DNA of 64,000 nt from positions 620,001 to 684,000 of the forward strand of contig NZ_JASTLC010000001.1 of assembly GCF_030499575.1 (NCBI RefSeq), given 5' to 3'. The DNA comes from Streptomyces sp. DG2A-72 (GTDB lineage: Bacteria; Actinomycetota; Actinomycetes; Streptomycetales; Streptomycetaceae). The notes beneath the pieces were generated by a model. That model worked only from the letters and a program-made list of their open reading frames with translations, had not been told where the DNA came from and ran no database searches. The position numbers were made by a program, and so were the translations under genes. The number at the start of each line of letters is the position of its first letter. Position 1 is the first letter of the stretch. Below are positions 17,376 through 26,261 of this stretch, piece after piece.

Positions 17376-18176
17376 CTACGCACGCTTGTAGTGCGGCGGT
17401 CGCTTCTCCGCGAAGGCGCGGGCGCCCTCCTTGGCGTCGGCGGTGTCGAAGATCGGCCAGCCGCGCTTGAGTTCGGCGGCGAGCCCGTCGGCCTCGGTCA
17501 TCTCGGCGGTCTCGTACACCGATGCCTTGACGGCCTCGACGGCCAGCGGGCCGCAGGCGTTGATCTGTTCGGCGATCTCCAGGGCCTTGGTGAGGGCCGT
17601 GCCGTCCGGTACGACGTGCCCGATCAGGCCGATGCCGGCGGCCTCCCGGGCGCTGTAGGGGCGGCCGGTGAGCAGCATCTCCAGGGCGTGCGTGCGCGGG
17701 ATCTGGCGTTGCAGCCGGACCGTCGACCCGCCGATCGGGAACAGCCCGCGCTTGACCTCGAAGAGCCCGAAGGTCGCCGACTCGCCCGCGACGCGGATGT
17801 CGGTGCCCTGGAGGATCTCGGTGCCGCCCGCGACGCAGTGGCCCTCCACGGCGGCGATCACCGGTTTGCGGGGGCGGTGATGCCGCAGCATCGCCTTCCA
17901 GTGCAGGTCGGGGTCGGCCTGCAGCCGGTCCCGGTACTGCTGCCCCTCCATTCCTTTCCCTGCCAGGGCCTTGAGGTCCATGCCCGCGCAGAACGCGCCG
18001 CCCGCGCCGGTCAGCACGATCGAGCGGACCTCGTCGTCCTCGTCGGCCGCGATCCAGCCGTCGTACAGGCCGACGAGCATCGGCAGCGAGAGCGCGTTCT
18101 TGGCCTCGGGCCTGTTGAGCGTGAGCACCAGTGTGGCGCCTTCCCGCCGGATGGCGAGGTGTTCCGTCCCACCCAT
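17376..18176 (-). CDS. enoyl-CoA hydratase/isomerase (crotonase family)
   Basis: 266-residue crotonase-fold enzyme acting on acyl-CoA. Oxyanion-hole segments are clear: TGAGGAFCAGMDLKAL (about 59-74) and the second, IAAVEGHCVAGGTEILQGTD (about 107-126). The C-terminal part has the usual GRPYSAREAAGIGLI. The catalytic Glu pair of classical hydratases is not obviously conserved, as one expected position is Thr/Glu in GGTEIL, so isomerase, hydrolase or hydratase chemistry all remain possible. ATG 18176 lies behind GAGAGGGGAGA. It heads the leftward operon and is divergent from the acyl-CoA synthetase; the palindrome between them probably controls both. Confidence 0.86.
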   Translation of the reverse strand: MGGTEHLAIRREGATLVLTLNRPEAKNALSLPMLVGLYDGWIAADEDDEVRSIVLTGAGGAFCAGMDLKALAGKGMEGQQYRDRLQADPDLHWKAMLRHHRPRKPVIAAVEGHCVAGGTEILQGTDIRVAGESATFGLFEVKRGLFPIGGSTVRLQRQIPRTHALEMLLTGRPYSAREAAGIGLIGHVVPDGTALTKALEIAEQINACGPLAVEAVKASVYETAEMTEADGLAAELKRGWPIFDTADAKEGARAFAEKRPPHYKRA

Positions 18177-18241
18177 CGACCGTCTCCCCTCTCACAGAAC
18201 GAGAACAGGTTGCAGGAGGCGGGGAAGCACTTCAAGAGTTT

Positions 18242-18258
18242 TCTGACAGTCAGTCAGA
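18242..18258. promoter_or_regulatory. operator-like palindrome TCTGAC-N5-GTCAGA
   Basis: Perfect 6-bp arms around AGTCA, in the 166-base spacer between the divergent crotonase and acyl-CoA synthetase genes, next to the AT-rich promoter core. The same arms and spacing recur at 61721-61737. Shape and spacing suit a TetR-family repressor dimer; no regulator gene is adjacent, so the protein is unknown. Confidence 0.7.
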
Positions 18259-18342
18259 TTTATTGTGCGCGGGCCCTTCACAGTTGTGCCGCCCTTTGCT
18301 CTGATGACCGGCAGCCGGTGAAGGGCGAGGTCAGGAGGAGCC

Positions 18343-19947
18343 GTGGAGTACAACCTTGCCGACCTGTTCGAGTCGGTCGTCGACGTGGTGCCGGACCGTG
18401 AGGCGCTGGTGTACATCGACCATCCCGGCACGGGGGCGGAGCGTCGGCTGACGTATGCGCAGTTGGACGCGGGCGCCAATCGCATCGGGCACCATCTGCT
18501 CGACAGCGGGATACGTCCCGGCGAGCACCTCGGGCTCCATCTCTACAACGGTGTCGAGTATCTGCAGACGGTACTCGGCTGCCTCAAGGCACGGATCGTG
18601 CCGGTCAACGTCAACTACCGGTACATGGAAGAGGAGTTAGTCTACCTCTACCGGGACGCCGACCTGGTGGCTCTCGTCTTCGACGCCGAGTTCACCGACC
18701 GGGTGGCGGCGGCGCTGCCGCGGGCGGAGAAGGTGCGGCATCTGGTGCGGGTGGGAGCCGGGAGCACGCCGGGTGCGCCCTTCGGCGAGGCCGAGGCCGC
18801 CGGATCCGGGGAGCGCGGGTTTGCCGAACGGTCGGGCGACGACCAGTTCATCATCTACACCGGCGGTACGACCGGGATGCCCAAGGGCGTGATGTGGCGC
18901 CAGGAGGACCTGTTCTTCTCCGGGCTCGGCGGCGGCGCGCCGACCGGTGAGCCGGTCAAGAAGCCGCAGGAGCTGGCCGAGCGGGTCGCGGCGGGCGGCG
19001 ACGGGATCACCTTCTTCCCCACTCCCCCGCTCATGCACGGCACGTCCACGCTGACGGCGTTCATCGGCTTCAACTTCGGCCAACGGGTCGTGCTGCACCG
19101 CAAGTTCGCACCCGAGGAGGTGCTGCGCACCATCGAGCGGGAGAAGGTCACCAGCGTGTCGCTGGTCGGCGACGCGATGCTGCGGCCACTGATCGACGCC
19201 CTGAACGGCCCCATGAAAGGCACCGACTGCTCGTCGATGTTCAGCGTGTCGTCGTCGGGAGCGATCATGTCGGACACGGTGCGGCGGCAGTTCCAGGCGC
19301 TCGTCCCGAATGCGATGCTGCTCAACAACTTCGGCTCCTCCGAGTCCGGCTTCAACGGCACGGCGACGGAGGACTCCGGCCCCGAACGCGGCTTCCGCAT
19401 CCGCGTCAACTCCCGCACACAGGTGGTCGATCCGGCCACCCATGAACCGGTCGCCGTCGGCGAGGTCGGCCGCGTCGCCCAGTGCGGCCACGTCCCGCTC
19501 GGCTACTACAACGACCCGGCGAAAACCGCCGAGACCTTCTTCGAGAAGGACGGCGAGCGATGGGTGCTGCTCGGCGACATGGCCACCGTCGACGAGGAGG
19601 GCGTCGTCACGGTCCTCGGCCGCGGCTCGCAGTGCATCAACACCGGGGGCGAGAAGGTGTACCCGGAGGAGGTCGAGCAGGCGCTCAAGTCTCATCCGGA
19701 TGTGTACGACGCACTGGTCGCCGGGGTGCCGGACGTGAAGTGGGGCCATCACGTGGCGGCGGTGGTGCAGCTGCGCGAGGGTGCGCGCACGCCGTCCCTC
19801 GACGACATCCAGACGCACTGCCGTTCCCATCTGGCCGGCTACAAGATCCCTCGCCAGCTGGTGCTCACGGATGCGATCCGACGGTCGCCGAGCGGCAAGG
19901 CGGACTACCGGTGGGCACGGGAGGTGGCGGTGGCGGCGGACCGGTGA
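18343..19947 (+). CDS. acyl-CoA synthetase (AMP-forming, ANL family)
   Basis: 534-residue enzyme that activates a carboxylic acid to its CoA thioester through an acyl-adenylate. The P-loop motif IIYTGGTTGMPKGVMW lies near residues 170-185, and the hinge/A8-type segment is GRGSQCINTGGEKVYPEEVE. The C-terminal lysine motif is SPSGKADYRWA. The sequence GGEKVYPEEVEQAL and overall layout match FadD-like enzymes for bulky or steroid-type acids. GTG 18343 has AGGAGGAG upstream. It has one TTA codon near 18636. Divergent from the crotonase/DUF35/thiolase operon, so it probably feeds that pathway with CoA substrate. Confidence 0.9.
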   Translation: MEYNLADLFESVVDVVPDREALVYIDHPGTGAERRLTYAQLDAGANRIGHHLLDSGIRPGEHLGLHLYNGVEYLQTVLGCLKARIVPVNVNYRYMEEELVYLYRDADLVALVFDAEFTDRVAAALPRAEKVRHLVRVGAGSTPGAPFGEAEAAGSGERGFAERSGDDQFIIYTGGTTGMPKGVMWRQEDLFFSGLGGGAPTGEPVKKPQELAERVAAGGDGITFFPTPPLMHGTSTLTAFIGFNFGQRVVLHRKFAPEEVLRTIEREKVTSVSLVGDAMLRPLIDALNGPMKGTDCSSMFSVSSSGAIMSDTVRRQFQALVPNAMLLNNFGSSESGFNGTATEDSGPERGFRIRVNSRTQVVDPATHEPVAVGEVGRVAQCGHVPLGYYNDPAKTAETFFEKDGERWVLLGDMATVDEEGVVTVLGRGSQCINTGGEKVYPEEVEQALKSHPDVYDALVAGVPDVKWGHHVAAVVQLREGARTPSLDDIQTHCRSHLAGYKIPRQLVLTDAIRRSPSGKADYRWAREVAVAADR

Positions 19948-20090
19948 TCCGGTACGGGCGGAACCTGTGATTCCGCGGGTTGCCCGATTGAACAACAGAT
20001 GACGTGCGACCGTATTGATGGTGGCGGAACGGGTTCCGGCCGGATCCGGTCCGCCGCACCATCGCCGGGGTTTCGCACGGAAGGACCTTT

Positions 20091-21860
20091 GTGTCACAGC
20101 ACGTCACTCGTTCTCGTCAGCTGCCGGATGCCGAAGACGGGACGGCTGGGACCGGGACGACGGACGCCCTCTCTGATACGACGGACGCCCCTGCTGGTGG
20201 GAAAGGTGGCTGGTTCGGCTGGCGCCGGAAGTACCCCCGTACCGCCCGCGGCGTGAGTGTGGGCACCACGGTCCTGGCCGGTGCCCTCGTCCTCTTCGCC
20301 CTCCTCATGCCCAACCGGCTCGAACGCCTGAACCCCAGCGCGTTCCTGCGCATCCCCGCCGAGGGCGTCCTGCTCGCCGGGCTGCTGCTGGCGCTGCCGC
20401 CCAGGCCCCGGCGGATCATGGCTGTCGTCTCAGGCGTGTTCCTGGGTCTGCTCACCGTCCTGAAGTTCGTCGACATGGGCTTCTACCAGGTGCTGGCCCG
20501 CCCCTTCGACCTGGTCCTGGACTGGATCCTGCTCGACGACGCGACGGACTTCCTGCGCGAGTCGTTCGGCCGTACCGGCCAGGTGCTCGCCGTGGTCGCG
20601 GTGATCATCCTGTTCGCCGCGGTCCTGGTGCTGACCACGCTCGCGACGGTGCGGCTGACGAACCTGATGGTCCGCCACCGTCCCGCCGCCGCCCGTACGA
20701 CCCTGGTCCTCGGCACCGCGTGGATCACCTGCGTCACCCTTGGCGTGCAGGTCGCCGGCACCCAGGTCGCCACCAAGGGCAACGCCGAGTTCCTCGGCAA
20801 CCGGGTGGAACAGGTACGCGCGGGCCTGCGGGACGCCCGGGTCTTCCAGCAGCAGGCCGCCGTCGACGCGTTCGCGAAGACTCCGCCGGACCAGCTGCTC
20901 ACCGGGCTGCGCGGCAAGGACGTCCTGTTCACGTTCATCGAGAGCTACGGCCGGGTCGCCATCGACGACCCGGCGATGGCACCGCAGATCGACGCGGTCC
21001 TGAAGGAAGGCACCCGCTCCCTCGACGCGGCCGGGTTCGCGTCGCGCAGCGCCTGGCTCAGGTCGCCCGTCACCGGGGCCGGCAGCTGGCTGGCCCACTC
21101 GACCTTCCTGTCCGGACTGTGGATCAAGAACCAGCAGCGCTACCGGAGCCTGACCACCAGCGACCGCATGACCCTCACCAACTACTTCGGCAGGACCGGC
21201 GCCTGGCGCACGGTCGGTGTCGTGCCCGGGGTGCGGCGGGCCTGGCCGGAGGGGAAGTTCTTCGGCCTGGACCACATCTACGACTCCGAGCACCTCGGCT
21301 ATCACGGCCCCTACTTCAGCTGGACGCCCGTGCCGGACCAGTTCAGCCTGGAGGCCTTCGAACGCCTGGAGCACGGCCGCAAGGACCGGCAGCCGATCAT
21401 GGCGGAGATCATCCTGGCCTCCAGTCACAACCCCTGGGCGCCCGTCGCCCGCATGATCGACTGGAACGACCTCGGCGACGGCTCGGTCTTCCACGAGATC
21501 AAGAAAGACGGCAAGGACCCCGAAGAGGTCTGGAAGAACCCGGAGAGCGTACGCACCGAGTACCGGCGCGCCATCGAATACTCCCTGCGCAGCACGACCG
21601 AATGGGTCGAGCGCTACGGCGACGAGAACACGGTCCTCGTCTTCCTCGGCGACCACCAGCCCGTCCCCACGGTCACCGCGGGCGACCGGAGCAAGGACGT
21701 GCCGATCACCATCGTCGCCCGTGACAAGAAGGTGCTCGACAGGATCGCGGACTGGGGCTGGACGGACGGCCTCAAGCCCGCTCCGGACGGCCCGCGCTGG
21801 GAGATGGACGCCTTCCGCGACCGCTTCATGACGGCGTACGGGCCTCAGAACTCCGGGTGA
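20091..21860 (+). CDS. membrane sulfatase-family protein (LtaS-like)
   Basis: 589-residue integral membrane enzyme. After a hydrophilic N-terminus of about 45 residues come four or five membrane helices (GTTVLAGALVLFALLM, GVLLAGLLLAL, VVSGVFLGLLTVLKFV, LAVVAVIILFAAVLVLTTLA, TLVLGTAWITCVTLGVQV). The extracellular alkaline-phosphatase/sulfatase domain (about 260-580) holds FIESYGR, where the nucleophile is expected, and the metal-binding GDHQPVPT near the C-terminus. The layout resembles lipoteichoic-acid synthase and phosphoglycerol transferases, so a phosphoglycerol or glycan-modifying role at the cell surface is likely. GTG 20091 follows GGAAGGACC. Its 3-prime end overlaps that of the convergent hydrolase gene by 35 bases. 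Confidence 0.82.
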   Translation: MSQHVTRSRQLPDAEDGTAGTGTTDALSDTTDAPAGGKGGWFGWRRKYPRTARGVSVGTTVLAGALVLFALLMPNRLERLNPSAFLRIPAEGVLLAGLLLALPPRPRRIMAVVSGVFLGLLTVLKFVDMGFYQVLARPFDLVLDWILLDDATDFLRESFGRTGQVLAVVAVIILFAAVLVLTTLATVRLTNLMVRHRPAAARTTLVLGTAWITCVTLGVQVAGTQVATKGNAEFLGNRVEQVRAGLRDARVFQQQAAVDAFAKTPPDQLLTGLRGKDVLFTFIESYGRVAIDDPAMAPQIDAVLKEGTRSLDAAGFASRSAWLRSPVTGAGSWLAHSTFLSGLWIKNQQRYRSLTTSDRMTLTNYFGRTGAWRTVGVVPGVRRAWPEGKFFGLDHIYDSEHLGYHGPYFSWTPVPDQFSLEAFERLEHGRKDRQPIMAEIILASSHNPWAPVARMIDWNDLGDGSVFHEIKKDGKDPEEVWKNPESVRTEYRRAIEYSLRSTTEWVERYGDENTVLVFLGDHQPVPTVTAGDRSKDVPITIVARDKKVLDRIADWGWTDGLKPAPDGPRWEMDAFRDRFMTAYGPQNSG

Positions 21861-22587
21861 AGACGTCCTCAGCATCGAGGAACGCCTCCACAGCCGCGAG
21901 GAACTCCGCCGGCCGGGTCTCATGCACCAGATGACCCGCATCGATGGTCACGAGCCGGGCGTCGGGGATCTGGTCGGCGAGCGCGGCGATCTGCTCCTGT
22001 GGGATCAGGCTGGTGGGGCCACCCCCAATGAGCAGCGCGGGCATGGTGATCCGCCCCATGTGGTCCCACCACACAGGATCGGGCGCGTTGCGCTGTGCGT
22101 CGGTGGCCCGCACCATGACCCAGTCGAACGGCAGCTCCCCGTCGGGCCGTTCGGCGGGCGGCCGGGGCGGGTCGAGCGGGATCGGCACGGGCACGTCCTC
22201 CAGGACGAGCCGCCGTATGACGTCGGGTTCCGTCTGCGCCAGCAGGTAGGCGACAGCACCACCGAGCGAATGGCCCACCACATCGACGCGGTCGATGCCG
22301 AGGGCCGCGAGGAAGGCACGTATGTCGTCACGCATCGCCGTATACGCGTAGACGTCCGCACCCGCCCCCGGCACTGTCCCCGGCCAGTCGCTGCGCCCGT
22401 GTCCCCGCAGATCCGGGGCATACACCCGGCGCGGACCGGCCGCGAGCCGCTCGGCGACCGGCGCCCAGTCCGCGCCGTCGGCACCGCGGCAGTGCAGCAG
22501 CAGAACGGCAGGCGCCTGTTCGGGACCCCAGGCGCGGTAGGCGAGGGTGATGCCGTTGGCTTTGACGGTGCGCGGCTCGATGTCCAT
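21826..22587 (-). CDS. alpha/beta hydrolase
   Basis: Soluble hydrolase of 253 residues. The nucleophile elbow is GHSLGGAVAYLLA, and DLRGHGRSDWPG precedes it. The catalytic His is in TIDAGHLVHETRP near the end, with an Asp expected before it. The oxyanion region reads LLHCRGADGADW, where most relatives have HG rather than HC. Substrate not predictable; relatives include esterases, epoxide hydrolases and C-C hydrolases. ATG 22587 was preferred to upstream GTG 22638 because family similarity starts at MDIEPRTVKANGI. The ribosome site is weak for both. Convergent overlap with the sulfatase gene. Confidence 0.82.
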   Translation of the reverse strand: MDIEPRTVKANGITLAYRAWGPEQAPAVLLLHCRGADGADWAPVAERLAAGPRRVYAPDLRGHGRSDWPGTVPGAGADVYAYTAMRDDIRAFLAALGIDRVDVVGHSLGGAVAYLLAQTEPDVIRRLVLEDVPVPIPLDPPRPPAERPDGELPFDWVMVRATDAQRNAPDPVWWDHMGRITMPALLIGGGPTSLIPQEQIAALADQIPDARLVTIDAGHLVHETRPAEFLAAVEAFLDAEDVFTRSSEARTPS

Positions 22588-22776
22588 GCCGGGCACGCTA
22601 ACCGGCGGAGCACCGCCCTCTCCCCCTGCTCTGCCCATAGCCGAGCCGCACCGGGCGACGCCTGCCAGGAGAAGTCGGCGGCACGGCTCTTGCCTGAGGT
22701 CAGATGGCCTGGATTGCTGATCCCGAGTGGATCGACCGCGCTGGAAGCCTTGACGGCCGCTGAGCGCCCATAGAGT

Positions 22777-24282
22777 TCAGACCGCGGTTTCGCCGAACCG
22801 GTCCCTCAGCTCCCGTTTCAGGATCTTCCCGCTCGCGTTCCGCGGCAGTTCGTCCACGAACAGGACCCGCTTGGGTGCCTTGAAGTGGGCGAGCTTGTCG
22901 CGGGCGTGCGCGATCAGGTCCTCCTCCGTGGTCTCACCGCGTCGGACGACGACGGCCGTCACGGCCTCGATCCAGCGGTCGTCGGGCAGGCCGATCACCG
23001 CCACCTCGGCGACCGCCTCGTGGGTGTAGAGCGCGTCCTCGACCTGCCGTGAAGCGACCAGCACGCCGCCGGAGTTGATGACGTCCTTCACCCGGTCGAC
23101 GATGGTGAAGTAGCCGTGCGCGTCCCGCACGGCGAGGTCGCCGGAGTGGAACCAGCCGTCGCGGAAGGCGTCCGCGGTCTCCTCGGGCTTGTCCCAGTAG
23201 CCCTCGCACAACTGCGGGGAGCGGTACACGATTTCGCCGGGCGTTCCGTCGGGGACGTCCTTGCCGTCCTCGTCGACCACGCGGGCGTCGACGAACAGCA
23301 CCGGACGGCCGCAGGAATCCATCCGGCCCTTGTGTTCATCGGGTCCGAGGACCGTGGCCAGGGGGCCGATCTCGCTCTGGCCGAAGCAGTTGTAGAACGC
23401 CAGCTTCGGCAGCCGCTCACGCAGCCGTTCCAGCACGGGCACCGGCATGATCGACGCCCCGTAGTACGCCTTCCGCAGCCCGGCCAGGTCACGTCGGTCG
23501 AAGTCCGGGCGGTTGGCGAGACCGATCCACACGGTGGGCGGCGCGAACAGGCTGTCCACGCGGCCCGCTTCGATCAGGTCGAACAGCCGGTCGCCGTCGG
23601 GCGCGTCGAGGATGATGTTCGTCGCCCCGACCGCGAGGTACGGCAGCAGGAACACATGCATCTGCGCCGAGTGGTACAGCGGCAGCGAGTGCACGGGACG
23701 GTCGCCGGCGCTGAGGTCGAGGGCGGTGATCGCACTGAGGTACTCGTGCACCAGCGCCCGGTGCGTCATCATCGCGCCCTTGGGCAGGGCCGTGGTGCCG
23801 GAGGTGTAGAGCAGCTGCACCAGGTCCTCGGAGCGCGGCTCCGGGCCGTCGTACGCGGGCGCCTGTGTCAGCCGCGCGAGCAGCGAGTCGTCGGCGTCGC
23901 GCAGGGGCACCGTACGGACGCCGTCGGGGAGCCGGTCCGACAGGTCGGGGTCGGCGAGGACCAGCGCGCTGCCGGACTGGCCGACGATGTACGCGAGGTC
24001 GTCGCCGGTCAGGTTCTGGTTGACCGGTACGTGCACCAGGCCCGCCCGGGCGCAGGCCAGGAAGCCGATGAGGTAGGCGTCGGAGTTGTGGCCGTAGGCG
24101 CCGACCCGGTCGCCGGGGGCCAGGCCCTGGTCGCGCAGGACGCTCGCGGCCCGTGAGACGGCCTCGTCGAGTTCCTCGTACGCCCAGGAGCGGTCGCCGT
24201 ACTCGACCGCGACGCGCGCCGGGGTGCGCCGGGCGCTGCGCCGCAGGATCCCGTCAACCGTACTGCCGTGTCCAGGCGTCAT
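22777..24282 (-). CDS. long/medium-chain acyl-CoA synthetase (FadD-like)
   Basis: 501-residue AMP-forming ligase. Motifs in order: LLYTSGTTALPKGAMMTHRAL (P-loop, about 158-178, with Ala-Leu where Gly-Arg is common), YNCFGQSEIGPLAT, and the hinge DRVKDVINSGGVLVASRQVE. The last is the catalytic Lys segment NASGKILKRELRDRFGE. The layout matches bacterial FadD13-like enzymes that charge fatty acids to CoA. ATG 24282 is the start. It is monocistronic, and the 95-base spacer upstream does not contain the TCTGAC palindrome seen at the other two synthetase loci, so it is probably regulated differently. Confidence 0.88.
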   Translation of the reverse strand: MTPGHGSTVDGILRRSARRTPARVAVEYGDRSWAYEELDEAVSRAASVLRDQGLAPGDRVGAYGHNSDAYLIGFLACARAGLVHVPVNQNLTGDDLAYIVGQSGSALVLADPDLSDRLPDGVRTVPLRDADDSLLARLTQAPAYDGPEPRSEDLVQLLYTSGTTALPKGAMMTHRALVHEYLSAITALDLSAGDRPVHSLPLYHSAQMHVFLLPYLAVGATNIILDAPDGDRLFDLIEAGRVDSLFAPPTVWIGLANRPDFDRRDLAGLRKAYYGASIMPVPVLERLRERLPKLAFYNCFGQSEIGPLATVLGPDEHKGRMDSCGRPVLFVDARVVDEDGKDVPDGTPGEIVYRSPQLCEGYWDKPEETADAFRDGWFHSGDLAVRDAHGYFTIVDRVKDVINSGGVLVASRQVEDALYTHEAVAEVAVIGLPDDRWIEAVTAVVVRRGETTEEDLIAHARDKLAHFKAPKRVLFVDELPRNASGKILKRELRDRFGETAV

Positions 24283-24377
24283 GACACTTGATCCTGGTTG
24301 TGCCGCTGACGGAGGTCAAGGCACATACCCGTTGGTACGCTCAACCGCTCCTTCCCTCAATGACGTTGGGAGGCACG

Positions 24378-24439
24378 ATGCGCACCCGCTTCAGACGGCT
24401 CCTCGGCGCGGCCGTCGCTGTACTCACCGCGGCCGCCTG
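24378..24439 (+). pseudogene. lipoprotein gene stub, cut by the IS
   Basis: Reads MRTRFRRLLGAAVAVLTAAAC: a complete lipoprotein signal peptide ending in a lipobox Cys, with a GGGAGG ribosome site just upstream of ATG 24378. Immediately after the Cys codon the sequence runs into the left inverted repeat of the insertion sequence, and the frame closes within IS DNA at 24470. The mature protein is missing, and no continuation is found beyond the right IS end. So the stub is the remains of a secreted lipoprotein gene deleted together with the DNA that once separated it from the ligase gene. Confidence 0.75.
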
Positions 24440-25562
24440 TAGGGTTCCAGAAGTGACGTACAGCATCTGACCAGGCACTTTGCGACTCCGGGCGATCACG
24501 ACAAGCTCGCACCCCATGGCATTGCGCATGCTCTACCTGGTCTTCCTCCGACTCCTCGGACTGCTCCTGCTGCTCTCCCGCTCGCAGCAGACCAAGGACG
24601 CCGAGCTGCTCGCGCTGCGCCACGAGAACGCGGTGCTGCGCCGACACCGCCTGTTCACACCCGGCACCCTGCTCACCTGGCACCGGCGACTACTGCGCTG
24701 GAAGTGGAAGCAGAAACCCGCACGGACCGGCCGCCCGCCGATCTCCGAGGAACTCACCGCCCTGATCCTGCGCCTGGCCCGCGGGAACCCGACCTGGGGC
24801 TCAACCCGTATCCAGGGCGAGCTGCGGCGCCTGGGCCACCGCGTCGGCGCCTCCACCATCCGACGCATCCTGCGCAGCGCCGGCCTCGGCCCTGCACCCA
24901 GACGAAGCCGCGGCGCCCCGACCTGGCGCGAGTTCGTACGCGCCCAGGCCTCCGGTCTGCTCGCGGCCGACTTCTTCCACGTGGACACCGCCGCGCTGAC
25001 CAGGCTGTACGCCTTCGTGGTCATGGAGGTCGGCACCCGCACCGTGCGCATCCTCGGCGTCACCGCCCACCCGACCGCAGCCTGGGCCACCCAGCTCTCG
25101 AGGAACCTCCTCGCCAACCTCGCAGACCGCGCCGCCGGCTTCCGCTACCTGCTACGCGACCGCGACAGCCGCTACACCCAGGCGTTCGACGCCGTCTTCA
25201 CCGCCGACGGCATCGAGATCCTGAAGAGCGCGCCACAGACACCGCAGATGAACGCCCACGTGGAGAGGTTCATCCGCAGCGTGCGGGCCGAGTGCACCGA
25301 CCGGATGCTGATCTACAACGAGCAACACGCACGGCGTGTCCTCGCCGAATACGCCGAGCACTACAACTCCGGAAGGCCGCACCGGGCCCTGCACCTTGCG
25401 CACCAGCCGACGATCCGGACGTCATCCCCTTCCCCGCCCAACATCCAGCGCCACGACGTCCTCAGCGGACTCATCCACGAGTACCGCGACACAGCCTGAC
25501 GAAGATCACGACAGTCTGGCGAACGCCCAGCTCAACGCATGTGCGGGACTTTTGGCACCCAA
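24440..25562 (+). mobile_element. insertion sequence, about 1.12 kb, DDE (rve) type
   Basis: Imperfect terminal inverted repeats were found by eye: 24440-24462 and 25540-25562, matching at about 17 of 23 positions (for example GGGT, CCA, AAGT and ACA blocks). It encodes one integrase-core transposase. No target duplication is visible at the ends, and the two flanks belong to different broken genes. That suggests an adjacent deletion after insertion. Confidence 0.7.
24516..25499 (+). CDS. integrase-core (DDE) transposase with internal deletion
   Basis: Transposase of about 327 residues. After the leucine-rich N-terminus (LRLLGLLLLLSRSQQTKDAE) and LLALRHENAVLRR, related Streptomyces transposases have roughly 40 more residues with RRRW before TPATLLAWHRRL. 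Here HENAVLRR passes directly into HRLFTPGTLLTWHRRLLRW, so an in-frame internal deletion is likely. The catalytic domain looks complete: DFFHVDTAALTRLYAFV (first Asp), RDRDSRYTQAFDAVF (second Asp) and TPQMNAHVERFIRSVRAE (Glu). ATG 24516 is chosen; TTG 24480 also fits the frame. The deletion may have reduced or abolished DNA binding, so activity is doubtful. Confidence 0.75.
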   Translation: MALRMLYLVFLRLLGLLLLLSRSQQTKDAELLALRHENAVLRRHRLFTPGTLLTWHRRLLRWKWKQKPARTGRPPISEELTALILRLARGNPTWGSTRIQGELRRLGHRVGASTIRRILRSAGLGPAPRRSRGAPTWREFVRAQASGLLAADFFHVDTAALTRLYAFVVMEVGTRTVRILGVTAHPTAAWATQLSRNLLANLADRAAGFRYLLRDRDSRYTQAFDAVFTADGIEILKSAPQTPQMNAHVERFIRSVRAECTDRMLIYNEQHARRVLAEYAEHYNSGRPHRALHLAHQPTIRTSSPSPPNIQRHDVLSGLIHEYRDTA

Positions 25563-26192
25563 CAGGATCTCCTGAGTGAGCGGCAGACTCACGCCAACCG
25601 CCCGCATCCGGCCGCCCGTTGGCCGGCCCAGCACGAGGGCCTGTGTCTCCGGCGTCGTTCCGGTCACCCCGATGACCACGGCCTCAGTGGTGTGGCGCTC
25701 GCGCCACTTCACCCAGCCCGAGGCCAGGCCGGCGGCGTACGGTGCGTCGGTCTTCTTACCCACCAGGCCCTCCACGCCCGCGAGCGCTCCGACCCACTTG
25801 AGGGCTTGCCCACGATCCTCGGTAGCCGGAACCGCTCGCAGGGTGGGCGCGCCGCCCTCGAGCAGATGCAGCAGCTCTGTACGGCGCTCGGTATACGGGC
25901 GGGGCCGCCAGTCGAGGTCGCCGACGGCGAGGACGTCGAACAGGGCGACGTGGACGGTGAAGTCGGCGCTGCGTCGCGGGCCGCGGCGGCCGGCCCGGCT
26001 CTGCAGCCGGTCGAAAACCACGCCGGAGCCGTCGTTGAGGACCGCGACGAGCTCACCGTCGAGGACTGCGTCCGGCAGGCCGGCGGCAGCATCTGCGACG
26101 TCGGAGAACTGGCGGGACAAGTCGGTGCCGTGCCGGCTCCATACCCGTCGGGTCGCGGTGTGGATCTGGCATCTCCAGCCGTCCCATTTCAG
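25563..26192 (-). pseudogene. ATP-dependent DNA ligase, truncated at both ends
   Basis: Minus-strand fragment of about 210 codons. It begins exactly at ligase motif I: LKWDGWRCQIHT, with the adenylated Lys, preceded by a TAA stop in frame and unrelated sequence. It continues with motif III-like DGELVAVL, FDVLAVGDLDWR, and motif IV/V segments VEGLVGKKTDAPYAAG and GWVKWR. It stops within the OB-fold part at LPLTQEILL, where the right end of the insertion sequence cuts in. The N-terminal domain and the C-terminal OB fold are gone, so it cannot be functional. Proteins of this type are LigC/LigD-like repair ligases. Confidence 0.82.
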
Positions 26193-26261
26193 TTACGCGC
26201 TGTTGAGCTGTCCACGGGCTATCGTCCGGCTTCATGTCGATCACGGGATGGCGGGTGCGCT

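Noticed and set aside
24440..25562. Target-site duplication at the IS at 24.4 kb
   Set aside because: Bases next to the two inverted repeats do not match, so none was claimed.
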